Positions 10,321 through 20,445 of a stretch of 64,000 nucleotides of DNA are shown here, in pieces. The notes beneath the pieces are model-generated. The model ran no database searches. It was not told where the DNA came from and saw only the letters and a program-made list of their open reading frames with translations. Position 1 is the stretch's first letter; the number at the start of each line of letters is the position of its first letter. This DNA is from Bettongia penicillata ogilbyi (taxonomy: Eukaryota > Chordata > Mammalia > Diprotodontia > Potoroidae), in the NCBI GenBank assembly GCA_023548195.1, contig JAJHZJ010000061.1, positions 9,609,378 through 9,673,377 of the forward strand, in the 5' to 3' direction. The position numbers and the translations under genes are program-made.

Positions 10321-10509
10321 TGGGGGTACTACCTCACAATGTCTCAAGACTTACGGAAAGACATTCCTCATATTGCTAGGTTTTTCTCACCAGGCATTAT
10401 TTTCAGCTATTAAAAGTCAGAGAAACTTGGTAGAGAAAACTAGAACTCCTTGGGGGAAGAATAAGATCAAGTTAAATATAGCAACCATGCCTTTCTTTTT
10501 TTCCTGAAA

Positions 10510-10585
10510 GGGAGCAGATTGTAGTGTAGTGGATAGAGCAATGGACTTTGAATCGAGTTCTGACTCTAGCTTTGTTTCCTCACAG
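10510..10585 (+). repeat. SINE head fragment
   Basis: gggagcagattgtagtgtag and tggatagagcaatggacttt match a tRNA-type SINE head. The rest is absent. Confidence 0.55.
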
Positions 10586-10654
10586 AGACGCATCAGGAAG
10601 AGGAGAAAGGTTGCAAGGATTCCATAACCTTAGAGCATTAGAGATATGTGCTAG

Positions 10655-10703
10655 GGGAATAATAACTCACTTTATATAGTTCTTTAAAGTTCACAAAAGG
10701 TTT
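10655..10703 (-). repeat. MIR, part 1 (interrupted)
   Basis: actttatatagttctttaaa and gttcacaaaaggttt are the tail end of a reverse MIR. It resumes at 11051 after a DNA transposon. Confidence 0.6.
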
Positions 10704-10705
10704 TA

Positions 10706-11048
10706 TAGTTATCCCTTCCACATCGCAACTTTCCCCATTGTGGTTTTGATATATTGTGGGTTGGCATAAGAAATGAAACGGGAATTTTGGGGGAGTTTTG
10801 TGGAAACCATAGACAACCTATAAAGGCCAGCAGACAACATAAAAAAAGCTTAGAAATTCTGAATTGCAGAATCATTATGAAAAAGACATTCTGATAGACT
10901 CTGGCATCACATGAGGAAAGGTTAAGTCCTTATAGGATTTCTTAAAGGAAAATGAAGGTGAAGGGTCTACCCCTACGGATTTTATGCAGATTTTCCAGAT
11001 CACAGGGATGCTACACCCCTAACCTCCATGATGTGGGAGGGATAATTG
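10706..11048. mobile_element. Tigger/mariner-like miniature DNA transposon
   Basis: The left terminus tagttatcccttccacatc (10706 on) and the reverse complement of the right terminus, caattatccctcccacatc (from 11048), are inverted repeats with a few mismatches. The element is bounded by TA at 10704-10705 and 11049-11050, as expected for Tc1/mariner/Tigger elements. It is inserted in a reverse MIR whose halves flank it. It is 343 bp with no transposase frame. Confidence 0.7.
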
Positions 11049-11050
11049 TA

Positions 11051-11205
11051 TTTATATCCATGATTTCGTTTGCTCTTTAGCACAGCCCTATGACCTTGTT
11101 TATTCCCATTTTACTAGTGAGAAAACTGAGGCTCACTGCTATTGAATGACTTCCCTAGAGCCTCATAGTTGGTTTCAGAGGTAGAATTTCACACTGACTA
11201 ATGAG
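11051..11205 (-). repeat. MIR, part 2
   Basis: Continuation of the MIR split by the Tigger-like element: tttatatccatgatttcgtt, ttattcccattttactagtg, gaaaactgaggctcactg. Confidence 0.75.
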
Positions 11206-11209
11206 TTCA

Positions 11210-11340
11210 ATCCTATCATTTTACAGATGAAGCAACTGAGGCATAATGGCGTGAGAGGACTTGTCTAGGGTCACGCCTAGAAGTGTTTGAGGCAAATTTT
11301 GAATGCAGATCATCCAAGTCCATGATCCATGCCATAGTAT
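11210..11340 (-). repeat. MIR fragment
   Basis: A second reverse MIR block: atcattttacagatgaagca, actgaggcataatggcg, gggtcacgcctagaagtgtt. Diverged. Confidence 0.6.
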
Positions 11341-11904
11341 ACACTATGCTATGGTGCAGTTCAGGAAACTGCCAATCAATCACAACTCATTGGGTCTTAC
11401 ATCTCTAAACAGAGACCTCTTCCCCTTCTTATCCTCTTAAATGTATCTCAGCATTTGAAATGGTTTTTTTTCTTTAATCACTCCTACGTGGAAGGTGCTT
11501 TTTCATGCTGAGGTTTGTCTAAGACATAAATTGGACTTTGCAGTTAGGAAGAAGGAAGCTATTAGAAAACAGGTTACCTCCAGTGTACTCAGAGTGTCTG
11601 GAGGGATTGCCCTTTATTGCTTTCTGGATGGGCAGTTTTTTCACAGTGTGCTCTGAACAGAAACTAATTTATTTCTGACATAATGCTCTAGTGGGACTTA
11701 CAAAGATTTGACATGAGGCCTGGCAGTAGCAGCCAGTATTTAGAAAATGTAACTGGAAAGTCCAGGAAAACTGAATAGGCCTCCTCTAAGAAGACTCATG
11801 CTTCCATCCAGCCTGCCTGATGACAGCACCCAGAAAATGCTCTATTCCCTGAATTGAAGGCTGCCAGCCCATCACAAAAAGCTTGCAATGTTCCTATTGA
11901 GTAA
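11341..11904. other. Unassigned single-copy-looking sequence
   Basis: No recognised repeat, RNA gene or convincing open frame on either strand. Possible host noncoding DNA. Confidence 0.35.
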
Positions 11905-12175
11905 GAAGAGATCCAATTTAATAAGTATTTGTGAAACATCTATTAAGTGTAAAACACTGGCAAAGATGGGGAGGAAAGCATTAAAAATACTTCCTCTTTT
12001 CAAGAAACGTATAGTTTCATTAGGGAGTCAAGCCATAAGTTCATGAAGCATTTGACTAATATTACAAGACAGTATAAACCTAAATGGAATAGAAGAGATA
12101 TTGAATCCTGTGGGAATTTAGTGGTGGGAGAGATCTCTGCAGAATGGAGTGGTTTGGGTAGATGAAGTGGCATGG
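11905..12175 (+). repeat. Ancient L2-like interspersed repeat
   Basis: ttaataagtatttgtgaaac, ttcaagaaacgtatagtttc and gcagaatggagtggtttggg follow the pattern of an old mammalian repeat (tissue-independent words such as ctcaaggagcttacattcta). I place it with L2-type LINE 3' regions. The family name is tentative. Confidence 0.4.
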
Positions 12176-12189
12176 TGGAAAGAATCTGG

Positions 12190-12390
12190 AATCATAGGAA
12201 CATAGATTTAAAATAGCAAAGGACTGTGGTGGTCACTGAGTCCAACCCCCTCACATTGCAGACGAGGTAACTGATGGACAAAGAAGTTAAGGGATCTGCC
12301 ACAGGTCACAACGCAGTAAGTAGCAGTTGGGATTCAAGTCTAGGTTTTCTGACTCCAAATTGAACACTGTACCATACTGCCTGGGTTCAT
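12190..12390 (-). repeat. L3/MIR-like ancient repeat
   Basis: atcataggaacatagattta, gagtccaaccccctcacatt, tcacaacgcagtaagtagca, gattcaagtctaggttttct follow the common L3-tail/MIR order on the reverse strand. Confidence 0.6.
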
Positions 12391-12480
12391 AAACTGGCTC
12401 TAATACTAATGAACTGTGTGACCCAGGAAGAATTCTTTTATTCCTCTATACTTCAGTTTTATTTCGGTAAAATAAATTGT
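12391..12480 (+). repeat. MIR fragment
   Basis: gaactgtgtgacccaggaag followed by tatacttcagttttatttcg matches the middle of a plus-strand MIR. Confidence 0.5.
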
Positions 12481-13140
12481 TCAGGATGTCCTACTCAGCT
12501 TGATGTGGTTAGAGAGGAGCCATAGTCTGAGAATCTGAAAACATGTACCTCTGGAGGATGAGGGCATGTCCATTGACACCTTATTGAGAGGACTCAGGAC
12601 ATTTTCCACCTGGGTACTTGTTGACCCAGTCATACCTACCTGAAGATGAGTTATTGAGTGTCGTTGTTGGGTAAGATTTGATAGACTCAGACAGTGGTGA
12701 TGAGGAGCTACTCCTTTGTAAAAGACTTGTGCAATGGGTAGTTCATGGAAATCCAGAGAGATCTGAGCACACATGACAGATCAGAGACCTGGATCTCTGG
12801 AGGGGCAAACCTCTTCACAGAGACCAACTACCATCTGTTTCCATCCCAGAGATGACAGCTCAGAGAAAGAGAGCCAGAGATGTTTGGCCTGAGAAATGGC
12901 AGCAGTGATAGGTAATGATAGGAAATAGAGAGCTCCTGGACTGTGAATACCCATACTCAGTCATGGAGAGGCAGAGGCAGCTGCAGAGGAAGATTGCAGC
13001 TGAAAATGCTATAAATCACATGATCCCAGGAGAAGGAATGAGGTGTATTGGTTGTGGGAATTCCTAAGTCCTAGCCTCTAAAGAATTGGTAAGTCTCTGA
13101 ATCCCCAGACTTTAAAGGCTTTAAAGGAGTCTCTGCAGTT
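12481..13140. other. Unassigned single-copy-looking sequence
   Basis: Holds a 97-codon minus-strand frame (12481-12774) with no recognisable domain and no clear splice signals. No repeat is recognised. Confidence 0.3.
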
Positions 13141-13265
13141 CCTTCCTTCCTTCCTTCCTTCCTTCCTTCCTTCCTTCCTTCCTTCCTTCCTTCCTTCCTT
13201 CCTTCCTTCCTTCCTTCCTTCCTTCCTTCCTTCCTTCCTTCCTTCCTTCCTTCCTTCTTTCCTTC
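13141..13265. repeat. (CCTT)n microsatellite, about 31 units
   Basis: 125 bp of nearly pure ccttccttcc. The minus-strand frames made of EGRK repeats are artefacts of this array. Confidence 0.98.
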
Positions 13266-13399
13266 CCATGACATTGTCAAATAGTTCAACTGAACAAATT
13301 GACTGGAGTTTTTTTGACATTAAATAAGAGGCATTACCATCTGCTTTGCTGTTGCACCCTACATACCATGGGACTTTTTCCATCTGACTTACAAGTGAA

Positions 13400-13540
13400 A
13401 CCTTCCACGTGTATTGTCCCCTCCATTAGAATGTGAACTTGTGGAAAACAGAGTTTTCACTTTGTATTCCCTAGCAATTAGGAGTGCTTTCTACAGTGTA
13501 AGTGCTGGATAAATGCTTTTTCATTCTGAACTTGGGGTTC
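13400..13540 (+). repeat. L2 3' end fragment
   Basis: ctccattagaatgtgaactt, aacagagttttcactttgta, ccctagcaattaggagtgct and taagtgctggataaatgctt match the terminal L2 block. Confidence 0.65.
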
Positions 13541-13659
13541 TAGACTATGGGTTAAGTAGGAATAATGTTTGTACTATTAGCCTGCTAGCCTGAGGGGAAC
13601 TCTTTGTCAACCTTGAACTACTATAGCAATGAAAATAGTGGTCATTGTTATCATTAGAA

Positions 13660-14010
13660 CCCTTTGAAGAAGAGCTGGGATGTGAAATGAGACCGGAAAA
13701 ATAGGGAAGTTTTGAATAGCAAACGTGTTAGGGCATTCTGGGTAAAAGGAATGGCTGAGGCTTTGTTAGGCAGTAGGGAAATATTAAGGAAGTTTGAGCA
13801 GGGCAGTGACATGATCAGATCCGTGCATTGAATACCTATAATTGAAGTACAGTCAGGAATGAATGGGGGTTAGGAGGTGGCTCAACCTAGGGAGACTGCT
13901 TAGGGGGGGATGGTAATATTCCAGATGAGAGGGAATGAGAATCTGAACTAGGGAGATGGCAATGCTAATAGATGCATGAAGAACCAGGGGTCTTGTGAAG
14001 ACCAAATTTG
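13660..14010 (+). repeat. Ancient L2-like 3' region
   Basis: gggcattctgggtaaaagga, gagcagggcagtgacatgat, gagaatctgaactagggaga and gatggcaatgctaatagatg match the same old family as 22170-22560, on the plus strand. The family name is tentative. Confidence 0.5.
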
Positions 14011-14649
14011 GCTGTTTTCCTGCCAGATTATACCCTGGAAAGCTACTCTTATTCTAGGAGTGGCTCTATAAAAGCAGGAAATGATTCAGCAAGGAGGTAA
14101 GGAGGCACAATGGCCTAGCCCCTGAGGAGTCCCACGCCTTAGAGGAGTGTCTGGTGCCTTCAGGAGTAGTGATTTTGATTGGAAAAGAGGAAGAGTTGGG
14201 GACCACAGGTCTGGTAATTTTTATTGACAGGCTCTAGTCAAGACATGTATTGCTCAATAATAGAGAAGGCTGGTTTGCCCACATGCCCAGGAGCCAGAAT
14301 TCCAGAGCTCTTAGCTTTTCCATCAGCTTCAATTCTCTTGACAGCTCACTCCTTTCTTTAATTTCCTTAGCTATAAGATGAGCCCTCCCTCCCTCCACCC
14401 CATTGGGCCCCTGAGTGACATGAGAAGGATGATCTGGTTGATCTTTCCAAAACTCTTTGAAGACCCATGCATAGAAAGTGCTAAGAATTAATATGATCAT
14501 AAGTGATACTATACTTTATAACTCCATTGCTCTAGAGTTTTACACTAGGTAGGGAGAGCTTTCTCTTACAGTCAAGTTCAGTAGATAGTTTTCCAAGTCT
14601 AGCGTCATACAAGGTGAGTCCTGGGATCTGGGTCTAAAGAGCATCTATG
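14011..14649. other. Unassigned single-copy-looking sequence
   Basis: No repeat recognised. A minus-strand 88-codon frame lies at 14234-14500 (contains EIKERSELSRELKLMEKLRA), but it has no start context or splice support. A 39-nt segment at 14058-14096 has an AG before it and GTAAGG after it, which may be chance. Confidence 0.25.
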
Positions 14650-14935
14650 CAATATTCATTTATAACCATCCTCTTTCAAGTGTCACTTTCTGCATGAAGG
14701 CTTTCTGATTGCACCCCCCCCCCAGCCCTCTCTCTTCTGTCTCTCATATATTACCTTCTATCTCTTTTAGACATATTTTATATGCTTATACAACATACAT
14801 GTTGTCTCCTTTGGTGGAATGTAAATGCTTTGAGAACAGGGACTATTTCCTTTATGGCTTAGTATCTTCACAGCTTTACACAATGCCTGCCACATAGTAG
14901 GTACTTAATAACTGTTTGTTGATGGATTGTTGATA
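14650..14935 (+). repeat. L2 LINE 3' end
   Basis: ttctgcatgaaggctttctg, aatgtaaatgctttgagaac, agggactatttcctttatgg and cacatagtaggtacttaata are the ordered L2 3' words. Confidence 0.75.
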
Positions 14936-15929
14936 GGATTTCTGGGTCCCCCATGTATGCTCATAGGGATGTTGTGCTTCCCCTGATAGATTTGATTTTT
15001 GCTCTATTTTCTACAATAACAAGGAAGTATTTTCTGGTTTTATGTACAAGGCAATAAGTAAAATTTGTTAAAGTGAATAACCTTTTGTCCCATGTCCCAT
15101 CTCTAGAGACCAGTTTAATTCCAGTCTACTTCTGCACCATTTATTTTTTTTCCATGGAACCCTAGAAGACAGAAGGGTTGCCCTCAGGAATCAGATGCAT
15201 TCTAGTGTTCAGGTGTCTGGAAGTCCAGGGCCACAGGGATCTTCTTCATTTATCCCCAAGTTGGTGGGGGGTTGTGGAGCTAGGGAATATGCTGCTTTTT
15301 TATTTTCAAATAAGGGACTAGTAGCTGAACATTACCTACCCAGGCACCTATCTACCCCCAATTTCCAAATACAGATGCGATTCTGACCTGGCCATGACCA
15401 TTCGGAGATGCCTAGACATGTATCTAATTTCTATATGCTCTTTCTCTGAAGAATCCCTTCCCACCCGCTTCTGGTTCTTCCTTCTTCTGAAGTCTGGGTC
15501 AGTTCCAAGGCTGCCCTAGAGATCTGATTGTGTGTTTGGGCATGAGAAAAAATAGACAGAAGCTCCAGGGAATGGCATGAGATCGAGGACTAGCCCAGTT
15601 TCTAAGAGCTGGGCTGGGCCTCCATAACTTCTTTGTCATGAAGATATCCCAAAGGCTTGGTAATTCACAGAATGTTAGACTATTATTCCACAGGAAGATT
15701 CCAAATTTCATCTAAAAAAAGGTTTAATCCAGTTCAAAAAATTTTTTTTTATTTCATTTTTAGTGTATTTTTAATCCACTATGACTCAAATTAGTTTATT
15801 CATGGTCTCCATTTTTAAACATTCATTAGGGAATGTTAAATGGTTTCTCTTGTTGCATCTGTCACATGAAAGTGCCCTGTAGGTACAATGGACAGCACTA
15901 AGCTATCATGATCCCAAACGTCTCAGAAT
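14936..15929. other. Unassigned single-copy-looking sequence
   Basis: About 1 kb without a recognised repeat. Several short open frames on both strands (63-70 codons) lack domains, splice context or base bias. Possibly host intronic or intergenic DNA. Confidence 0.35.
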
Positions 15930-16080
15930 CATAGTCATAGGCTGCCTAGTCCATTGTGTACTTGTACAGATTGAAGAATCTCTTCCTCAATATCCAAAGA
16001 TTCCAATGTAAGAGATTCAAAGACAGGTCCATGAGAAAGCTATCCAGTGCTTTCTCTTTGTAACACTCAGGGATTCATTC
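15930..16080 (-). repeat. CR1/L3 3' end fragment
   Basis: gaatcatagtcataggctgc, gcctagtccattgtgtactt, gaagaatctcttcctcaata resemble the reversed CR1/L3 terminal region. Strongly diverged. Confidence 0.5.
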
Positions 16081-16139
16081 AGCCACCTTGATAAAAAGCC
16101 AGCCCCAGAAGCATAGGCTAAGCCCTTTGTTTGATTGTA

Positions 16140-16390
16140 CATACTTAAGTCAACAAGGATTTATTAAGCACCTACCAGACACCATGATTAGTGCAGGAAG
16201 GAGGGGAGTGCAAAAAGAAAGGAGGGCAAAATGGTCCCTGCCCTCAAGGGGCTCACAGTCAAATAGAGGAGACAATACACAAACCACTATGTCCAAACAA
16301 GATGAAACCAGAGCACATTAGAGATCAGTTCAGAGAGAAGGACTGACTGGGGAAGGCTTCCTACAGAGAGTGGTCTTTAGCTGAGACTGT
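16140..16390 (+). repeat. Ancient L2-like repeat
   Basis: aaggatttattaagcaccta, ccctgccctcaaggggctca, cagtcaaatagaggagacaa, actggggaaggcttcctaca are the ordered words of an old mammalian LINE-like repeat, here rather well preserved. The L2/L3 assignment is tentative. Confidence 0.6.
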
Positions 16391-17111
16391 CATGCTCTGA
16401 AAAGATTTCTAGGGTTAAATGTTATCAAGAACAGTTGATTCTACAGTATCAAACAAGATAGTCTTCTCCCAATGAAGAATTTAGAAGAATTGAACTTGAC
16501 TAGATCTTACCTGAGTTACTTTAGAGTAAAGTCGCAATGCAATTGTTTAATTGACTGTCCAGGCTAGGAAGGGTCCATCCCACTTTGGTACAGCTCTAAT
16601 TGGTAGGAAATTTTTCTTCCATCAAATCTTAAAATAATGTAACCTAAGGAATAGATTTCCAATTCCCAAAATATGGATCACAAAATAGCACTGGGATTCA
16701 TCCATGTACTGGATTTTTTTTCTCCCACTGAGGTATTTTTTCCCTATTAAATCTTACTTTCCTATCCTACTTTAGAAGTGGAAGAAGCAACTCAAAGAAT
16801 ACAGGAATCATGACTTGTAATTACTCTAATGACAAAGGCCTTCCCCCATTCTTGTCTCCTCTGGAGTTTAGCTTAGCAATTCAATCTCCAAGAGGGTTAT
16901 TCATTTCTCAAAAAGCTGATTGTTTTGTTCAGTGTAGCAGAGCTATGTGACCCTAACAATAAAGACAAAATCATAGATATATTTGTCTTGAGGTTCCACA
17001 TTGAGCCTCTCTGTTTTTGTCCACTTAGGTTAAATTAAAAAAAAATTCTAATTTTTTAATTTTGTGATTCTGTGTTAACACCTATCACTAGACAAGCATG
17101 AAATAAGCATT
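16391..17111. other. Unassigned; weak CR1/L3-like words at the start
   Basis: 16540-16680 has words like the CR1/L3 3' region (tcatcccactttggtaca, taggaaatttttcttcca). The rest is AT-rich with no recognised element. Confidence 0.3.
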
Positions 17112-17335
17112 ATTTTTAAGTGAATAGACTAGGATGTGGAGTCAGAAAAACCTGAACTCAAACTTATTTCAGGTGCTTAGTTAGCTGTGTGACCTTGAAC
17201 ACGTCTTTGAACCTCAGTTTCCTGATCTGTAAAATGGAGATAATAATAATAGCATCTACCTCACAGGGTTGTTGTGATGATCTAACTAGCAAACATATGG
17301 AAAGTTATGTAAATTATAGCTACTATTCCATAATT
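17112..17335 (+). repeat. THER1/MIR-type SINE
   Basis: gatgtggagtcagaaaaacc, ttagctgtgtgaccttgaac, cctcagtttcctgatctgta, atggagataataataatagc, cacagggttgttgtgatgat: a well-preserved plus-strand copy. Confidence 0.85.
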
Positions 17336-18001
17336 AAAGAGACGATTTTAGAGCAACTTGCAGAAATAAATATATCAGGTGCCTTTCTAACTAATCCTTA
17401 GTTTTTCTTGTATCCCTCAACCCTGATTTTTAACTTTCTTCTTTTTAATTTATTCTCAAGTGGCTCTGATTCAACTTGCTACTTCGAGGCTGCTTATTCC
17501 TGAGGGCCCCCAGCTCTCTGTTTCAGACACAGATGGTCCATTTACCCAGTACAGGCTGTTTTAAGAGGATCAGAGGAGATTCAAACTCCATTTTGGAGAC
17601 TTCTTGCTCCTGGGTCACTTTTTCTATTCTATGTACACGTGGCAGAAGAGAGAAGAGAAAGAAATAGTTCCCATAGGGCATCTTGGTACTAAAGCAGGTT
17701 TGTGCAGTGTCCAAGTCCTCTCCCATCTCTGGCAGCATCCTGGTAAGTTCTGGGGCTTTTTTTTTTTTTTTTTTGAAGGATTTCAATTTTCCCTTTCTCA
17801 CCCAGCTTTCAAGCTGGGAACTTGTTCAAACTTGATTTGCATACAAGACTTGCAGCTAGTCTATAACCCCTTGACTACCAGCAGTCAGTCACTTGAGATA
17901 CTTATCTTAAAAGAGCCTTTTCTATTCTTATACAGAACATTTTGAACAAATTTCAAACAAGGTCCTTAAAGGAAAATTCAATCTAGTTCCACTGGAAGTA
18001 G

Positions 18002-18004
<3 letters not shown>
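17336..18004. other. Unassigned; poly(T) run
   Basis: No gene. A run of about 18 T at 17757-17774 could be the reversed A tail of an unrecognised retroposon. Open frames on both strands around 17476-17945 show no domains. Confidence 0.3.

Positions 18005-18069
<65 letters not shown>
18005..18069. repeat. (TA)n microsatellite
   Basis: About 60 bp of pure tatata with one tg step near the end. The minus-strand Tyr/Ile frame over it is an artefact. Confidence 0.98.
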
Positions 18070-18329
18070 GACTTAAGTTTTTTGATTGAAGGGGGCATGT
18101 TTCTTGCTCATAAAACATGTAGAATTTTGAAGAAAGTAACTTGACTGATAATGAGATTCTTCTGCCCATCATATAACCAATTATGGCAAGGTGATCTTAA
18201 ATCAATTAGGAACAATTTGTTAAGTAATGACTGTGTAACTCCTTTACCTGTCCCCAGTTTCTAGCAGCTAATGTTATTGAGGGATTCTACCCTTCTTACC
18301 AATCAGTGATGCTCCAGCACTCATGTAAA

Positions 18330-18425
18330 GTCCTCAAGGAGGAGAGGATTAAAAAAATCTTTGCAACCTCAGCACCTAGCGTAATCTATTGCACATGACA
18401 GGTGCTTAATCTATATTTGTTTAAT
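18330..18425 (+). repeat. L2 3' end fragment
   Basis: cctcagcacctagcgtaatc and tgacaggtgcttaatctata follow the terminal L2 pattern. Short and diverged. Confidence 0.5.
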
Positions 18426-18499
18426 TGAAGTGATATTGCCATTTTTTAGAGACTCCTATCACTCTATTTGGGATTCTCCAGTGTACTTCACAGGACTGT

Positions 18500-18670
18500 A
18501 GGCTGTAGAGATGGAAGGGACCTTGGAATTCTTTTAATCCAACCCTCTCATTTTACTGAGGCCCAGGGAAGTTTAGCAACCTACCCTGTATCACACAAGA
18601 AGTAACTAGAGGTGGAATTTGAATCCAGGTTCTCTGACTTTAGAGCCAGTGTTCTGCCCACTGTTACCAT
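18500..18670 (-). repeat. L3/MIR-like ancient repeat
   Basis: tagagatggaagggaccttg, aatccaaccctctcatttta, tgaggcccagggaagtttag and gaatccaggttctctgactt form the L3-tail/MIR order on the reverse strand. Confidence 0.65.
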
Positions 18671-19239
18671 ATTAATTTGTCATATCTGGGAATCATACAC
18701 ATAATTAGCCTTCCCTGCCCTTTGTGGAATTGTTGAAAGCCTTGGGTTACTTGGATAATCCCACTCTATCCTTTACTGGAAATAATTGAGGAGAAAATGG
18801 GGTATTGGGTCAATTTCAGAAAAGAGAGAGTATTCTATCTGGTGGAAAATCCATCAGAGAGGGTGGGAGGATTATATGAACCACTTTTCCTTTTCCACAA
18901 ATTCTTATAGGACTCCTATCTTTGACCTAGTCAAAGATTTACACATGACCATCTATGATACAGTTTTTGGCCCAAGTCAATAGTATAATCATAGGTGTGT
19001 GATGGTCTCGGTCTTCAACTAGACTCAACATATTCTTGAACTGGGGGAGGTGCTCTTAACTGTCTGATGGTGTATCTTAATGTACCTTTGAGTGAGATTC
19101 AGGATCCCAGTAGGAGAGATAATGATCTCACTTATATGCCACTAATATTACCAGGAGGAATAGCCTGGGGGGCACATATTTGGGGCAGACTCCTAGGGAC
19201 AGTCCTGGGAGAAGCAGGTAGGTAGGACCCATCACAGGT
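18671..19239. other. Unassigned sequence
   Basis: No gene or recognised repeat. Confidence 0.3.
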
Positions 19240-20050
19240 GGGGGGAACCTGTCAACCCTGTCAGTACCAGTCCTGGTCAATGACTGATGATTCTAAGGAG
19301 AAAAGTTACATGATTGGAAGACAGAGAACCACAAAATAGAACATAGACAGGAGTTAGCAGAGAGAAAGTGAAGGAAGCAAGTTTTATTAAGAAGAAATAC
19401 TAACAATAAGGGACAGCTACGTAGAATGGATATAGATTAACTCTACTGGGATCCTGGGTGTAATCAGATGCCTACACCCTGTTAAGCCTCATGGGCTGTT
19501 ATAGGGTTCTTATCTGAGTCAAGTAGGACTAAGCATTGGGTAGAAAGTGTGGGTCAAGGTTTAGGAACTGGTGTTGATTCATGTTGAAGGGAAAGTCTGG
19601 GTTATTGTCAATTTACTGATGTTCAAATCCCACAGCAATAGGAAAAGGAGTTTTTAGAAGTTACGCAGAACTAACTTTGATGGGGTGACTCAGGAGATTT
19701 GTGTCTTGGAAAGGCTACTAAAGTCCTTACAAGGTGAAATATCACTTACTTGCAATGTGTCTGGCACATTGGTGCCCTTTATTTGAGTACCAAATGGCAC
19801 AATTGTGAGCCTTTTGGAAGGAAGTTATACTTAGGCTAAGCCTTTTGTAATGTTTTCTCCCTCACATCTACATAGTTTGTTCTCCTGGGTTATTGGTCCA
19901 ATCAATCATATGCTGATTTTCAGACGATCCCCCCAGGTCAGTAACGTATTTCTGGGGTTCTCATGAGTTTCTAATTATCTCAAGTGTCTTTACACAAATG
20001 CCCACAGTGTAGTCAGCAAACAAGAATTAAAGTTCCTAAAGCAAGGGAGC
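19240..20050 (-). mobile_element. Possible solitary LTR
   Basis: On the minus strand there is an AATAAA (plus strand tttatt near 19384-19389) about 110 bases downstream of a TATA-like box (cctataac, near 19500). It is followed by a T/C-rich segment as in a retroviral R-U5. No primer-binding site, paired LTR or coding remnant was seen, and both ends are estimates. It may be unrelated single-copy DNA. Confidence 0.25.
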
Positions 20051-20339
20051 AAATTTGACCTCATATAGGAATCATTAATACTTGGTGAGATGAAAGCTAC
20101 ATCTGGACCATGGCTCTTGATATGTATTCAAGCCAAACAGGATAGGTAAAAGAGGATAGGTGGAGTATCATTGTATACTGAGATATGCTAATGTAAGAAA
20201 ATCCAGGAACCAGAATGGGAGGCATGATAAAGAATATCTGAGTGCAAGTCAAAGGAAGGAGAAACAGAAGTGATTTTGTCATTGGAATATATGAGAAACC
20301 TCATAGGAAAAATAAGTAAGAAGTTTGGGAATAATACTG

Positions 20340-20445
20340 ATGTATATAATGCATAGATAATATGCAATATAATATATATAATATAATAGATACTTTACAT
20401 ATATATACAATATATAATAATGTATAATGATGATATAAATAGTGA
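20340..20445. repeat. AT-rich low-complexity tract
   Basis: Irregular tataatatatataatata sequence bordering the CR1/L3 body to the right. Confidence 0.85.

Noticed and set aside
12481..12774. 97-codon minus-strand open frame
   Set aside because: No domain, no splice signals, no composition bias; kept only as unassigned sequence.
13071..13383. Frames made of GRKE repeats
   Set aside because: Pure consequence of the (CCTT)n/(GGAA)n array; the same applies at 44.4 and 53.0 kb.
14058..14096. 39-nt micro-exon with AG before and GTAAGG after (plus strand)
   Set aside because: Open in only one frame, no partner exon nearby, and such pairs are expected by chance in tens of kilobases.
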